NCBI GenBank assembly: GCA_016717145.1
Contig: JADKGD010000057.1
Location: 1-12,316 of the forward strand
DNA length: 12,316 nt
Direction: 5' to 3'
Origin: Saprospiraceae bacterium
Lineage (GTDB): Bacteria > Bacteroidota > Bacteroidia > Chitinophagales > Saprospiraceae
Shown here in pieces: positions 5,897 through 11,511 of this stretch. Below the pieces are notes generated by a model, which worked only from the letters and a program-made list of their open reading frames with translations, was not told where the DNA came from and did no database searches. The position numbers were made by a program, and so were the translations under genes. Each line of letters opens with the position of its first letter. Within the stretch, counting starts at the first letter, position 1.

Positions 5897-6522
5897 ATGC
5901 AAAAGAAAATTTTATGGTTAGCCTTGATTTTAATGATGGCAAGCACTCTACAAGTTAAAGCTCAATATGCCAAACAAGACAGTACTTATAAAAAGTGGTT
6001 CGTTGGAAGTTCACTCTTGATGTTAGGAAATTTTATTCCTGATGACCCAAATCCACCTGAGTATGTACAATTAAATGTTGGATACAGGATAACACCTAAA
6101 GATGTTGTTTCCTTTAGATTTAAAAGGTCCATTTATTCCTGGCCAATAGGTATCCCTTTTGGGTCATCCTCATTTGATGCGCCGGGAGAGAATTATCCCG
6201 GACATGCACGCATACTTGCTCCTACAGTAGGATACCAGCGGTTTTGGTGGAAAGGCGTTTATACATCCGTTTATGCATTGAATGCTTTTGAAAAATATAT
6301 GGATGAAAATGGAAAAAAAATTGGAAACGGATATACGCTATATCTGGACTTCTATTTAGGTTACCAGTTTAAGCTTTTTAAAGGCCGATTCTTTTTGAAC
6401 CAGCAATTGGAATTAGTTACTGGCCTGTAAGAGCTAATGTCCCAGCTTCTTTTAAATTACTAGAAAAAAAATGGAATAACTACATTATTCAACCTGGGCT
6501 TGATTTTGGGTATAATTTTTAA
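5897..6522 (+). pseudogene. Outer-membrane beta-barrel-like protein, frameshifted near its 3' end
   Basis: Signal peptide MQKKILWLALILMMASTLQV with a cut after KAQ, then a body closely related to the protein at 7024: DSTYKKWFVGSSL, NVGYRIT.KDV, GYQRFWWKG.YT and FKLFKGRFF recur in both. The frame from 5897 stops at 6430 (177 residues), but the next frame carries on from about 6400 with PAIGISYWPVRANVPASFKL and ends GLDFGYNF at 6522, exactly matching the end of the paralogue. Deletion of one G near 6397 (TTGAACCAG for TTGGAACCAG) explains it; the 626-base span is one short of 209 codons. Loss of the final aromatic residue should block barrel assembly. A sequencing error is the alternative. No specific function is known. 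Confidence 0.8.
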
Positions 6523-6575
6523 TACGTGAATAAAAAAAATAAATAAAATAAATAAATAAATAAATAATTATTACC

Positions 6576-6947
6576 ATGAAAAAGATCGGCATTTATTCCA
6601 TGTTCTTATTGCTTGCGGCATTTCTCAGTTCATGTGGTATCGGAACCGCACTTGTTACCAACCACAATCAAAACATCACTGAGGTACACTTAAGTGGGAA
6701 CAACTTCAAAGTAATTGATCAGGTAAGTGGAAGTTCGGAGGCATCTTATGTATTGGCAATTGGAGGTATGAACAAAAGGCAACTGTACGAAAATGCGTAT
6801 TCAACGATGATGAAGAAAGCCAACTTGCTGAATGGTTCCAAAGCCATAATCAACGTGATGACAGAGGAACACGTCAGTGGTTTTGCCCCTTTCTTTGTCA
6901 GAAGAACTATAACTGTGAGTGCCCAAGTAGTTGAATTTACGAGGTAA
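6576..6947 (+). CDS. Small lipoprotein, DUF6567-like
   Basis: A 123-residue lipoprotein. The signal MKKIGIYSMFLLLAAFLSSC has its lipid-attachment Cys at position 20, preceded by LSS. The mature part has alternating hydrophobic residues (ITEVHLSGNNFKVIDQV, SYVLAIGGM, LYENAYSTMMKKANL, GSKAIINVM, VRRTITVSAQVVEF), a layout I recall from the Bacteroidota lipoprotein family DUF6567; the family label is from memory. It should sit in an envelope membrane. The gene lies between the two paralogous outer-membrane protein genes and on the same strand, so a shared envelope role is possible. A run of AAAT/AATA repeats (6541-6568) precedes it, and no clear promoter was seen there. Confidence 0.75.
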   Translation: MKKIGIYSMFLLLAAFLSSCGIGTALVTNHNQNITEVHLSGNNFKVIDQVSGSSEASYVLAIGGMNKRQLYENAYSTMMKKANLLNGSKAIINVMTEEHVSGFAPFFVRRTITVSAQVVEFTR

Positions 6948-6976
6948 GTTCAAAGAAATGGGCTGTATTTTTATTG

Positions 6977-7010
6977 TATCTCGCCAATCTACTTTTACAA
7001 TATCGTTTAA
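6977..7010 (+). promoter_or_regulatory. Duplicated leader of the second outer-membrane protein gene
   Basis: GTATCTCGCCAATCTACTTTT then ACAATATCGTTTAA matches the block at 5849-5882 with few differences. The -7 candidate here is TACTTTTA (6990-6997), one base off TAnnTTTG, so this promoter may be weaker. It ends 14 bases before the ATG at 7024, which has an A/G-rich AAAAGGAAAG just before it. Confidence 0.5.
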
Positions 7011-7023
7011 CAAAAGGAAAGAA

Positions 7024-7653
7024 ATGAAAAGGAAAATTTTATTCATTGGTTTTGTCTTAGTGATGACAAGTACGCTCCAACTCAAAGCACAATATGATAA
7101 AACAGACAGCACTTACAAACGGTGGTTCGTTGGTAGCTCTTTATTTGTTTTATTGGGTAATTTAGATACTAAAAACCCTCCCAACTTCGCTCAACTCAAT
7201 TTAGGCTATCGCATTACAGGAAAAGATGTAATTACATTAGAACCAAAAACTTGGAAATATGCTTGGCCGAATGGTATTCACCCATTTTTAAACAAAGCGT
7301 ACGGAAAGTCGGAAGAAAAATTTCCGGGGTATGTTCGTGAGTATGGTTTGTCAGTGGCTTACCAACGATTTTTGTGGAAAGGTCTTTATACCGAACTTAA
7401 TGTAATGCCTACTTTGCAAACTTTTTTGAACGACAAAGGCAAAAAAATTGACAACGGTTTTCAGATTTTCAATACATACCGTGTTGGTTATCACATCAAA
7501 CTTTTTAAGGACAGATTTTATATTCAACCATCAATTGCAATTACCCACCGTGCTTATCACACAAAATTGCCTGATGGATTTAAACAGTTGGATGATAAAT
7601 GGTCGAAATTTGTCTTCGGAGAACCTGGATTTCATTTTGGGTTTAATTTTTAA
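7024..7653 (+). CDS. Outer-membrane beta-barrel-like protein, intact paralogue
   Basis: A 209-residue protein with signal peptide MKRKILFIGFVLVMTSTLQL and a cut after KAQ. The mature part is made of short amphipathic strands rich in Tyr, Trp and Phe (FAQLNLGYRITGKDVITL, YGLSVAYQRFLWKGLYTEL, FYIQPSIAI) and ends in HFGFNF, an aromatic C-terminus as used for outer-membrane barrel assembly. About half the residues match the frameshifted gene at 5897. I chose ATG 7024 because upstream codons from 6931 lack a signal peptide and overlap the lipoprotein gene, while the leader repeat fits the 7024 start. The function is unknown. The only intact copy of the pair, it is probably the one still working. 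Confidence 0.8.
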   Translation: MKRKILFIGFVLVMTSTLQLKAQYDKTDSTYKRWFVGSSLFVLLGNLDTKNPPNFAQLNLGYRITGKDVITLEPKTWKYAWPNGIHPFLNKAYGKSEEKFPGYVREYGLSVAYQRFLWKGLYTELNVMPTLQTFLNDKGKKIDNGFQIFNTYRVGYHIKLFKDRFYIQPSIAITHRAYHTKLPDGFKQLDDKWSKFVFGEPGFHFGFNF

Positions 7654-7668
7654 AACTACGATGATTAG

Positions 7669-7958
7669 ATTAAGGCAGTTATTTGCACCAAATACGAAAG
7701 TCTGAAGTTTTGCAAATTCAGGAAGTTTCTAAACCAATACCCATAGACAGTCAAATTCTTGTCAAAATAGTTGCTACTGCGGTCAACTCTGGAGATGTAA
7801 GGGTAAGAAGTCTTAATGTCAAGGGATTTATGAAGTTAATTATGCGCTTGGTATTAGGGATTTCAAAACCAAGAAAACCCATTTTAGAAACAGTATTTTC
7901 AGGTGTTGTTGAAACTGCAGGAAACAGGGTTTTCTACATTCACAGTTGGTGAAGAAAG
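7669..7958 (+). pseudogene. Decayed N-terminal part of a zinc-type alcohol dehydrogenase/quinone oxidoreductase (MDR family)
   Basis: The reading IKAVICTKYES, then after a one-base shift EVLQIQEVSKPIPID, SQILVKIVATAVNSGDVRVRS and VFSGVVETAGNRV, then after another shift STFTVGEE, follows the start of medium-chain dehydrogenase/reductase proteins (MKAvv...G.pevL.l.ev..P.p....vLvkv.At.vn.gD...G.v...G..V..f.vGd.v). Compared with this the start ATG has become ATT (7669), there are two frameshifts, and homology stops near 7958, before the NADP-binding domain. It begins 15 bases after the outer-membrane protein gene. The gene is dead. Confidence 0.75.
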
Positions 7959-8223
7959 GACCGTCTTCACTAATTTAGTCATACTTAGCTCAGATTTCCC
8001 ACACGAACAAGTGACCGACTTCATGACAACTTGGAGTTTTTGAAAAAAGAAATTAACGTTGAACAAATGAGAAATGAAATGGTAGACCCTTGGCAAAGAT
8101 TCAGTATTTAACATTCACAGTATGCTATCCAAGCAACTTTTACACATCCTTTACAATTTATTACAAGCGTTTTACTAAAGCCGGGCACAAAGACTTGTAA
8201 CTTTGTTGGAATTGATACTTAAA
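7959..8223 (+). other. Mosaic of unassigned coding remnants
   Basis: After the dehydrogenase fragment, the plus strand reads RTVFTNLVILSSDFPHEQ and VTDFMTTWSF, then in another frame LKKEINVEQMRNEMVDPW with a stop at 8109-8111. From 8121 a third piece, YAIQATFTHPLQF then ITSVLLKPGTKTCNFVGIDT, ends at a stop just before 8224. These look like ends of other genes joined together, with no intact frame among them. The word ACATTCACAGT occurs at both 7936 and 8111, possibly marking a junction. I recognise none of the families. Confidence 0.4.
8198..8205 (+). promoter_or_regulatory. Candidate -7 element of the propeller lipoprotein gene
   Basis: TAACTTTG matches the Bacteroidota -7 element TAnnTTTG exactly and lies 26 bases before the ATG at 8232, a distance like those seen for other genes here. 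The -33 region is only TTTTA-like (8170-8174), so strength is uncertain. Confidence 0.45.
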
Positions 8224-8231
8224 ATGACACA

Positions 8232-9365
8232 ATGATAAAATACACATCTGGTTTGCTCTTAATATTTATTTTTTGCGCCTCCTGCAAAGAACAAAACCAA
8301 ACAAATGTACCACAAGATAATATCAAGTCCAGTAGAGCTGCTAATTACTCAGAGTCTCAGCTTAAAGAGGCGGACACCTCCAGGGTGCCTATGAGTATGG
8401 TTCGGAATGTAAAGAAAGCCAGAAACGGAGACATTTTGATTGCTTCTTACTTAGGCGTTTTTCGATACGATGCCTGCCTGCCGGACGGGCAGGGAACATC
8501 TTTTACTAATATATCAAGTGAAATAAGTTCGCCCAGATTCTCCAGCTTCTGGGATGTCCTGGAAGATCGAAAAGGAAATCTTTGGTTCGGCACCAAAGAT
8601 TCAGGTGTTTATCTCCTGCCTTCCGGGCAAACAACCTTTCAACATTTTACTACAAAGGAAGGGCTTTCCAGTAATATGGCGCTGCATATTTATGAAGATA
8701 AAACCGGTAATATCTGGTTCGGATCAAGCCGATACGATGGTAAATCTTTTCGAAATTTTACCACAAAAGATGGATTTCCCAGTAACAGTATTCGTTTACT
8801 CCTTGAAGACAAAACCGGCAAGCTTTGGTTTGGTGCACAAGGAGAAGATATGTTCGTTTATGATGCCCGTCTGAATGGCGAAGTCGGGCAGGGAAAAACT
8901 TTTACCGTTTTAAAAAACAAAGATGGCAAGGCATTTAACAACGTTTGGTCAATTATCGAAGATAAAAAAGGAAATATTTGGTTTGGTGCGACGATAATAG
9001 AAGATCAAAGAGGCGATACATCGTTCGTTTCACACGGTCTTTGGCGCTATGATGGCAGCACCTTTACTAAGGTATCGCAGAAGGGTGCTTATGCTATAAT
9101 CGAAGATAAAAATGGAAACATCTGGACCACAGGTGCAGATGAACCTCCTCGTATGGGGCAGGTCTGGTCGCTTTCCCGTTATGATCAAAAATCTTTGTAC
9201 AATAAAGAACCCACTGTAACAGAAATTAAGTCGTCAGGAGAACAAGCTTTTTTGGGGCTTTTGGAAGCTAACGATGGAAGTATTTGGTTTGGTTCTGGGA
9301 GCGGAGTGTATCGTTATGATGGAAAGACCATCACGGACTTTAAAAGTAAAGAGGGAAATAATTAG
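8232..9365 (+). CDS. Stand-alone two-component-regulator-type (Reg_prop) beta-propeller lipoprotein
   Basis: A 377-residue protein with a lipoprotein-type signal (MIKYTSGLLLIFIFCASCK, likely Cys18). The rest is a chain of Reg_prop blades of the form L.ED..GN.WFG....G..RYDG..F..F....G. I count seven W-F-G-type or equivalent positions (DILIASYLG, NLWFGTK, NIWFGSS, KLWFGAQ, NIWFGAT, NIWTTGA, SIWFGSG), enough to close one propeller. In hybrid two-component sensors two such propellers precede a Y_Y_Y domain, membrane segment and histidine kinase; here all of these are missing, so this is a free ligand-binding or scaffold lipoprotein. Two blades contain extra residues (ACLPDGQ at about 81, ARLNGEVGQ at about 212) encoded by palindromic DNA. 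The ATG at 8224 is followed at once by a stop, so 8232 is the start. Confidence 0.85.
   Translation: MIKYTSGLLLIFIFCASCKEQNQTNVPQDNIKSSRAANYSESQLKEADTSRVPMSMVRNVKKARNGDILIASYLGVFRYDACLPDGQGTSFTNISSEISSPRFSSFWDVLEDRKGNLWFGTKDSGVYLLPSGQTTFQHFTTKEGLSSNMALHIYEDKTGNIWFGSSRYDGKSFRNFTTKDGFPSNSIRLLLEDKTGKLWFGAQGEDMFVYDARLNGEVGQGKTFTVLKNKDGKAFNNVWSIIEDKKGNIWFGATIIEDQRGDTSFVSHGLWRYDGSTFTKVSQKGAYAIIEDKNGNIWTTGADEPPRMGQVWSLSRYDQKSLYNKEPTVTEIKSSGEQAFLGLLEANDGSIWFGSGSGVYRYDGKTITDFKSKEGNN
8477..8493. repeat. GC-rich palindrome inserted in frame in propeller blade 1
   Basis: CCTGCC-GGACG-GGCAGG forms a 6-bp hairpin, preceded by a further CCTG copy (8473-8476). It stands out against AT-rich surroundings and encodes the extra residues CLPDGQ after YDA. 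Such short CCTGCC/GGCAGG palindromes behave like REP elements. Confidence 0.6.
8865..8889. repeat. Second palindrome inserted in frame in a propeller blade
   Basis: GCCCG (8865-8869) and CGGGC (8885-8889) pair around a 15-base loop TCTGAATGGCGAAGT. It encodes RLNGEV after YDA, at the same place in its blade as the palindrome at 8477, and both are followed by GGGCAGGGAA. Confidence 0.55.
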
Positions 9366-9436
9366 CCAGTTAGTTGTGGGACTCAATACAAAACAATTTT
9401 TATAATGATGAATGAAAAAAATGGTATTTTCACACT

Positions 9437-9456
9437 CTGCCGTTAGTGGCTAGCTT
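9437..9456. repeat. Left arm of an inverted repeat flanking the DUF2975-XRE cassette
   Basis: CTGCCGTTAGTGGCTAGCTT is the near-perfect reverse complement (17 of 20) of AAGCCAGCCACTAACAGCCG at 10331-10350. The pair brackets the two minus-strand genes. The core GCCACTAAC lies just beyond the regulator's stop codon. Confidence 0.7.
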
Positions 9457-9479
9457 AAAAAATCGTACTTAAAATCAAA

Positions 9480-9686
9480 CTAATCGTTTTTAAATTCCAA
9501 AATATCAGATGGTTGACATTCAAGTATTTTACAAATTAAATTTAAAGTGCTAAAACGAATTGCTTTTGCTTTGCCAGTTTTTAATATCGACAAATTAGAA
9601 AGTGTTAAGCCTACTTTTTCAGACAATTCATTCAACGACATTTTTCTCTTTGCCATCATTACATCAAGATTTACAATTATTGCCAT
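9480..9686 (-). CDS. Small XRE/Cro-CI type helix-turn-helix regulator
   Basis: A 68-residue protein that is almost entirely one helix-turn-helix domain: VMMAKRKMSLNELSEKVG is the first helix region, LTLSNLSILKTGKAKAIRFS the turn and recognition helix, and TLNLICKILECQPSDILEF the closing helices. It belongs to the short XRE group (YozG-like) usually coded next to DUF2975 membrane proteins. It starts 11 bases after the stop of that gene, so the two form an operon. The likely role is to repress its own operon through the TTATTG-N5-CAATAA sites upstream; that link is inferred. Confidence 0.9.
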   Translation of the reverse strand: MAIIVNLDVMMAKRKMSLNELSEKVGLTLSNLSILKTGKAKAIRFSTLNLICKILECQPSDILEFKND

Positions 9687-9697
9687 AAGTTAAATGG

Positions 9698-10228
9698 TTA
9701 ATTCGTTTTCATTTTGTAATTCAATTCCCTTTTAAATATGACAGAAATAAAAAATAAAATTCCGGCAAAGAATACAAAAGAATCACCAATATCAATATGT
9801 TCAAATAAATGCGGAAAACTCATTCCTTGACTTATAAATCTTGAAGAAAACCCGACAGTTAGCTTACTTAATAGACCAATTCCAAATGTCAACATACTTA
9901 AATTTAAAATTAGCTTTCTAATTTTTTCGTCAAAAGGGCTAACTAAATTTATGTGCTTAAAAATTTGAAGTAAGACAAAAAACATCAATACTTGCAATGC
10001 AATAATTAAAAAGATAAAGAAAAATAAAATTGAATACTCTGAACTACTTTGCTCCTTTAATTGGGACAAATCTAAACCCATATAAAGGTTTTTTGCACCT
10101 ATTGGATTAAAAAACATACTTACAGAATAAGAAAATAATAAAGATCCTGCCTTTACGCACAGACCAAGAAAACCCGCCCAAGTTAATACTTTAAGGACTT
10201 TTAAAACGACATCGGAATTAAGTTTCAT
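9698..10228 (-). CDS. DUF2975 family membrane protein
   Basis: A 176-residue integral membrane protein with four predicted helices: VLTWAGFLGLCVKAGSLLFS near the N-terminus, SILFFFIFLIIALQVLMFFV in the middle, LNLSMLTFGIGLLSKLTV, and FVFFAGILFFISVIF near the C-terminus, followed by a short lysine-rich tail. A conserved loop INLVSPFDEKIRKLI sits after helix 2, as in DUF2975. The family has no established biochemical role and is routinely paired with a tiny XRE regulator, as here. I chose the ATG at 10228 (MKLNSDVVLKV) over the upstream TTG at 10294, because the latter would add codons overlapping the promoter and operator. Confidence 0.85.
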   Translation of the reverse strand: MKLNSDVVLKVLKVLTWAGFLGLCVKAGSLLFSYSVSMFFNPIGAKNLYMGLDLSQLKEQSSSEYSILFFFIFLIIALQVLMFFVLLQIFKHINLVSPFDEKIRKLILNLSMLTFGIGLLSKLTVGFSSRFISQGMSFPHLFEHIDIGDSFVFFAGILFFISVIFKRELNYKMKTN

Positions 10229-10253
10229 AATAATTAATTTTAAAAATGAACTG

Positions 10254-10261
10254 CAAATATA
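10254..10261 (-). promoter_or_regulatory. Candidate -7 element for the DUF2975-XRE operon
   Basis: On the minus strand TATATTTG matches TAnnTTTG exactly, 25 bases before the ATG at 10228. The TATTG at 10280-10284 (minus) lies 18 bases further upstream and could serve as the -33 element; it is part of operator site 1, which would explain repression. Confidence 0.5.
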
Positions 10262-10268
10262 AATAAAA

Positions 10269-10326
10269 TTATTGATAAACAATAAATATTGCAATTTATT
10301 TAAAAAATATTATTGAAAAGCAATAA
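10269..10326. promoter_or_regulatory. Paired operators TTATTG-N5-CAATAA upstream of the DUF2975-XRE operon
   Basis: Two sites with identical 6-bp arms and 5-base spacers occur at 10269-10285 (spacer ATAAA) and 10310-10326 (spacer AAAAG), 41 bases centre to centre. Between them ATTGCAAT (10288-10295) is a third palindrome using the same half-site. Such an arrangement fits cooperative binding of a dimeric helix-turn-helix protein, most simply the XRE regulator of the same operon. Confidence 0.6.
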
Positions 10327-10330
10327 ATAA

Positions 10331-10350
10331 AAGCCAGCCACTAACAGCCG
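10331..10350. repeat. Right arm of the inverted repeat flanking the DUF2975-XRE cassette
   Basis: AAGCCAGCCACTAACAGCCG, partner of 9437-9456 in inverted orientation. It starts five bases beyond operator site 2 and marks the outer limit of the cassette's control region. Confidence 0.7.
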
Positions 10351-10371
10351 TTTAACAAGATTGCGAATTTT

Positions 10372-10805
10372 GTGTTAAATTATCAACTAATGAAACTTTA
10401 TGGCGGGTAAAAAAACAAGTTGGAACAGAACCTAAACAACTTCTCGACGAAAATAATCAACTATTTTTTATTGTGGAGATTTTGGAAGAATGCAGACTTA
10501 CCGCAGTCTCAATAAAAGCGGGAAAAAATTGTGGACACAAAATTACCATATTCACGATTTGAAAAACCTTAATACAATAGTGTCATTGGACTTTTAAAAA
10601 ATCAAAAAGGCCAATATTATTTCGGAGTAATAAAGAAACAAAAGGAACAATTGAAAAAGAATTTCATCCTTCTAAATATAGATTTGACGAAAGATTTCAG
10701 TATAGACTTTGGAAAGGTGCTGAGATAATAATTGACGAAGAACTAATAATAATAACATATAGTCCAAATGAAATTTACATAGTGGATAAAAATAACATTG
10801 CATAA
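10372..10805 (+). pseudogene. Decayed gene of unknown family
   Basis: Plus-strand coding signal is present in at least two frames. The first part reads ETLWRVKKQVGTEPKQLL, DENNQLFFIVEILEECRL, TAVSIKAGKN and stops at about 10560. After a zone with GQYYFGVIK, the last part reads SNKETKGTIEKEFHPSKY, RFDERFQYRLWKGAEIII, DEELIIITYSPNEIYIVDK and ends at TAA 10803-10805. The composition is that of a small soluble protein of about 140 residues broken by at least two frameshifts. I do not recognise it. The last stop codon is the first base triplet of the hairpin at 10803, so the hairpin directly abuts the gene's 3' end. Confidence 0.5.
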
Positions 10806-10854
10806 CAACTAAGCGTTCGTCGTGTCCAGCGGACATGCGATGAGTGCATTGTTA
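10803..10854. repeat. Imperfect hairpin at the 3' end of the decayed gene, abutting module A copy 2
   Basis: Outer arms TAACAA (10803-10808) and TTGTTA (10849-10854) pair perfectly. Inner arms CGTCG-TGTCC (10818-10827) and GGACA-tg-CGATG (10831-10842) pair with a two-base bulge on one side only and a loop AGC. Module A homology resumes two bases later at 10856. Layout and position resemble the hairpin at 5121-5201. Confidence 0.65.
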
Positions 10855-10855
10855 A

Positions 10856-11028
10856 TATCAAATATACCACAAGTCATTCGCTTATTTCCTGACCTTTCAG
10901 GTAATGGATTGGAAAGTTTAGTAGATATAGATATAATGGATATGTAATGGCTGTAGTAGTTCAAAATCAAATTGTCCGACGCGTCGGATGGCAACACATA
11001 GACGTAGGCACAGCCTATGCCTGGCGGG
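10856..11028. repeat. Module A, copy 2 (RAYT-like transposase N-terminus plus palindrome)
   Basis: Second copy of the 173-bp module at 4265-4437. The frame from 10856 reads YQIYHKSFAYFLTFQVMDW then KV and a stop, resembling the N-terminus of Bacteroidota REP-associated transposases, but the start codon is missing because the module begins right after the hairpin. The perfect palindrome TCCGACGCGTCGGA is at 10976-10989, followed by the hairpin TAGGC-ACA-GCCTA (about 11004-11016). Unlike copy 1 it is directly continued by repeat B. Confidence 0.85.
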
Positions 11029-11040
11029 GGATTTTTTGCT

Positions 11041-11177
11041 CACAGGTCACTTTGTGCCTGCGGTCATGCACAGGTCACTTTGTGCTCTGCGGTCAAAAAA
11101 ATGAGCACAGGTCACTTTGTGCTTTGCGGTCAAAAAAAGGCGCACCGGTCATTTTGTGCTCTGCGGTCAAAAAAGGT
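11041..11177. repeat. 37-bp tandem array, four units (copy 2)
   Basis: Units start near 11041 (shortened, lacking the A run), 11069, 11106 and 11143, each of the form CACAGGTCACTTTGTGCTC then TGCGGTCAAAAAA. The last unit reads CACCGGTCATTTTGTGC. Unit number matches copy 1, but the variants do not correspond one to one. Confidence 0.85.
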
Positions 11178-11230
11178 GTCAAAGCTTAAATCTGACTTTT
11201 ATTTTATACCGTGATTTTGCCGCTTTGTTT

Positions 11231-11439
11231 TCAAAAAGGGGCGGGGCGCTCAAATCTCATTTTTTTGCATAGATCTATGGTCGCTTCGGCACAGCCGTAG
11301 CCGATGTCACGGATGATGGTAAAGTCGGAGTTGTGTCCGGTCTGATGAGATAAATTGAAGGTGGGCAGATAAACTCTCCAATTTCCTGATATAAATTTGA
11401 AAAAACCCGAAAGTTTAGGGTAAGTTTGTTGTGTGTAAG
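11231..11439 (-). pseudogene. Unrecognised reading frame in repeat B, copy 2
   Basis: Minus-strand frame homologous to that in copy 1, reading PKLSGFFKFISGNWRVYL, PTFNLSHQTGHNSDF, TIIRDIGYGCAEATIDL and CKKMRFERPAPF before a stop created by a one-base difference from copy 1. It is open to its upstream edge and continues into unrelated sequence toward the mazE promoter, so the true N-terminus is unknown. The silent-change pattern between copies suggests past selection as protein. No family recognised. Confidence 0.4.
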
Positions 11440-11464
11440 AACAAGTTCTCACTAATAAAATAAA

Positions 11465-11496
11465 TTTGGAAATGTGATTACAATGTAATAACTTTG
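11465..11496 (+). promoter_or_regulatory. mazEF promoter with an overlapping palindromic operator
   Basis: TTTG (11465-11468) and TAACTTTG (11489-11496) are separated by 20 bases, a full Bacteroidota -33/-7 promoter, 15 bases before the ATG at 11512. The perfect palindrome ATTACA-A-TGTAAT (11477-11489) fills the spacer and touches the -7 element, so a bound protein would block transcription. MazE-type antitoxins autoregulate in this way. Confidence 0.7.
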
Positions 11497-11511
11497 TGTC
11501 AAATTATTCAC

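Larger units (their letters stand above)
11032..11439. repeat. Repeat B, copy 2 (direct copy of 2271-2690)
   Basis: Same order as copy 1: TTTTTTGCTCACAGGTCAC, a four-unit tandem array, AAGCTTAAATCTGAC, a GC-rich GGGGCGGGGCGCTC stretch, and GGCACAGCCGTAGCCGATG, ending TTTGTTGTGTGTAA. It is joined upstream to module A and followed 26 bases later by the mazEF promoter. Together with copy 1 it brackets about 8.3 kb of cargo in direct orientation. Confidence 0.85.

Noticed and set aside
6801..7112. Minus-strand frame of 103 codons across the lipoprotein end and the second leader
   Set aside because: Antisense to two supported genes and without start signals or a recognisable domain.
7448..7705. 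Plus-strand frame of 85 codons overlapping the intact outer-membrane protein gene
   Set aside because: Out-of-frame shadow of the gene at 7024-7653.
8554..8874. Plus-strand frame of 106 codons inside the propeller gene
   Set aside because: It overlaps the clearly coding Reg_prop frame and its sequence is an out-of-frame echo of the blades.
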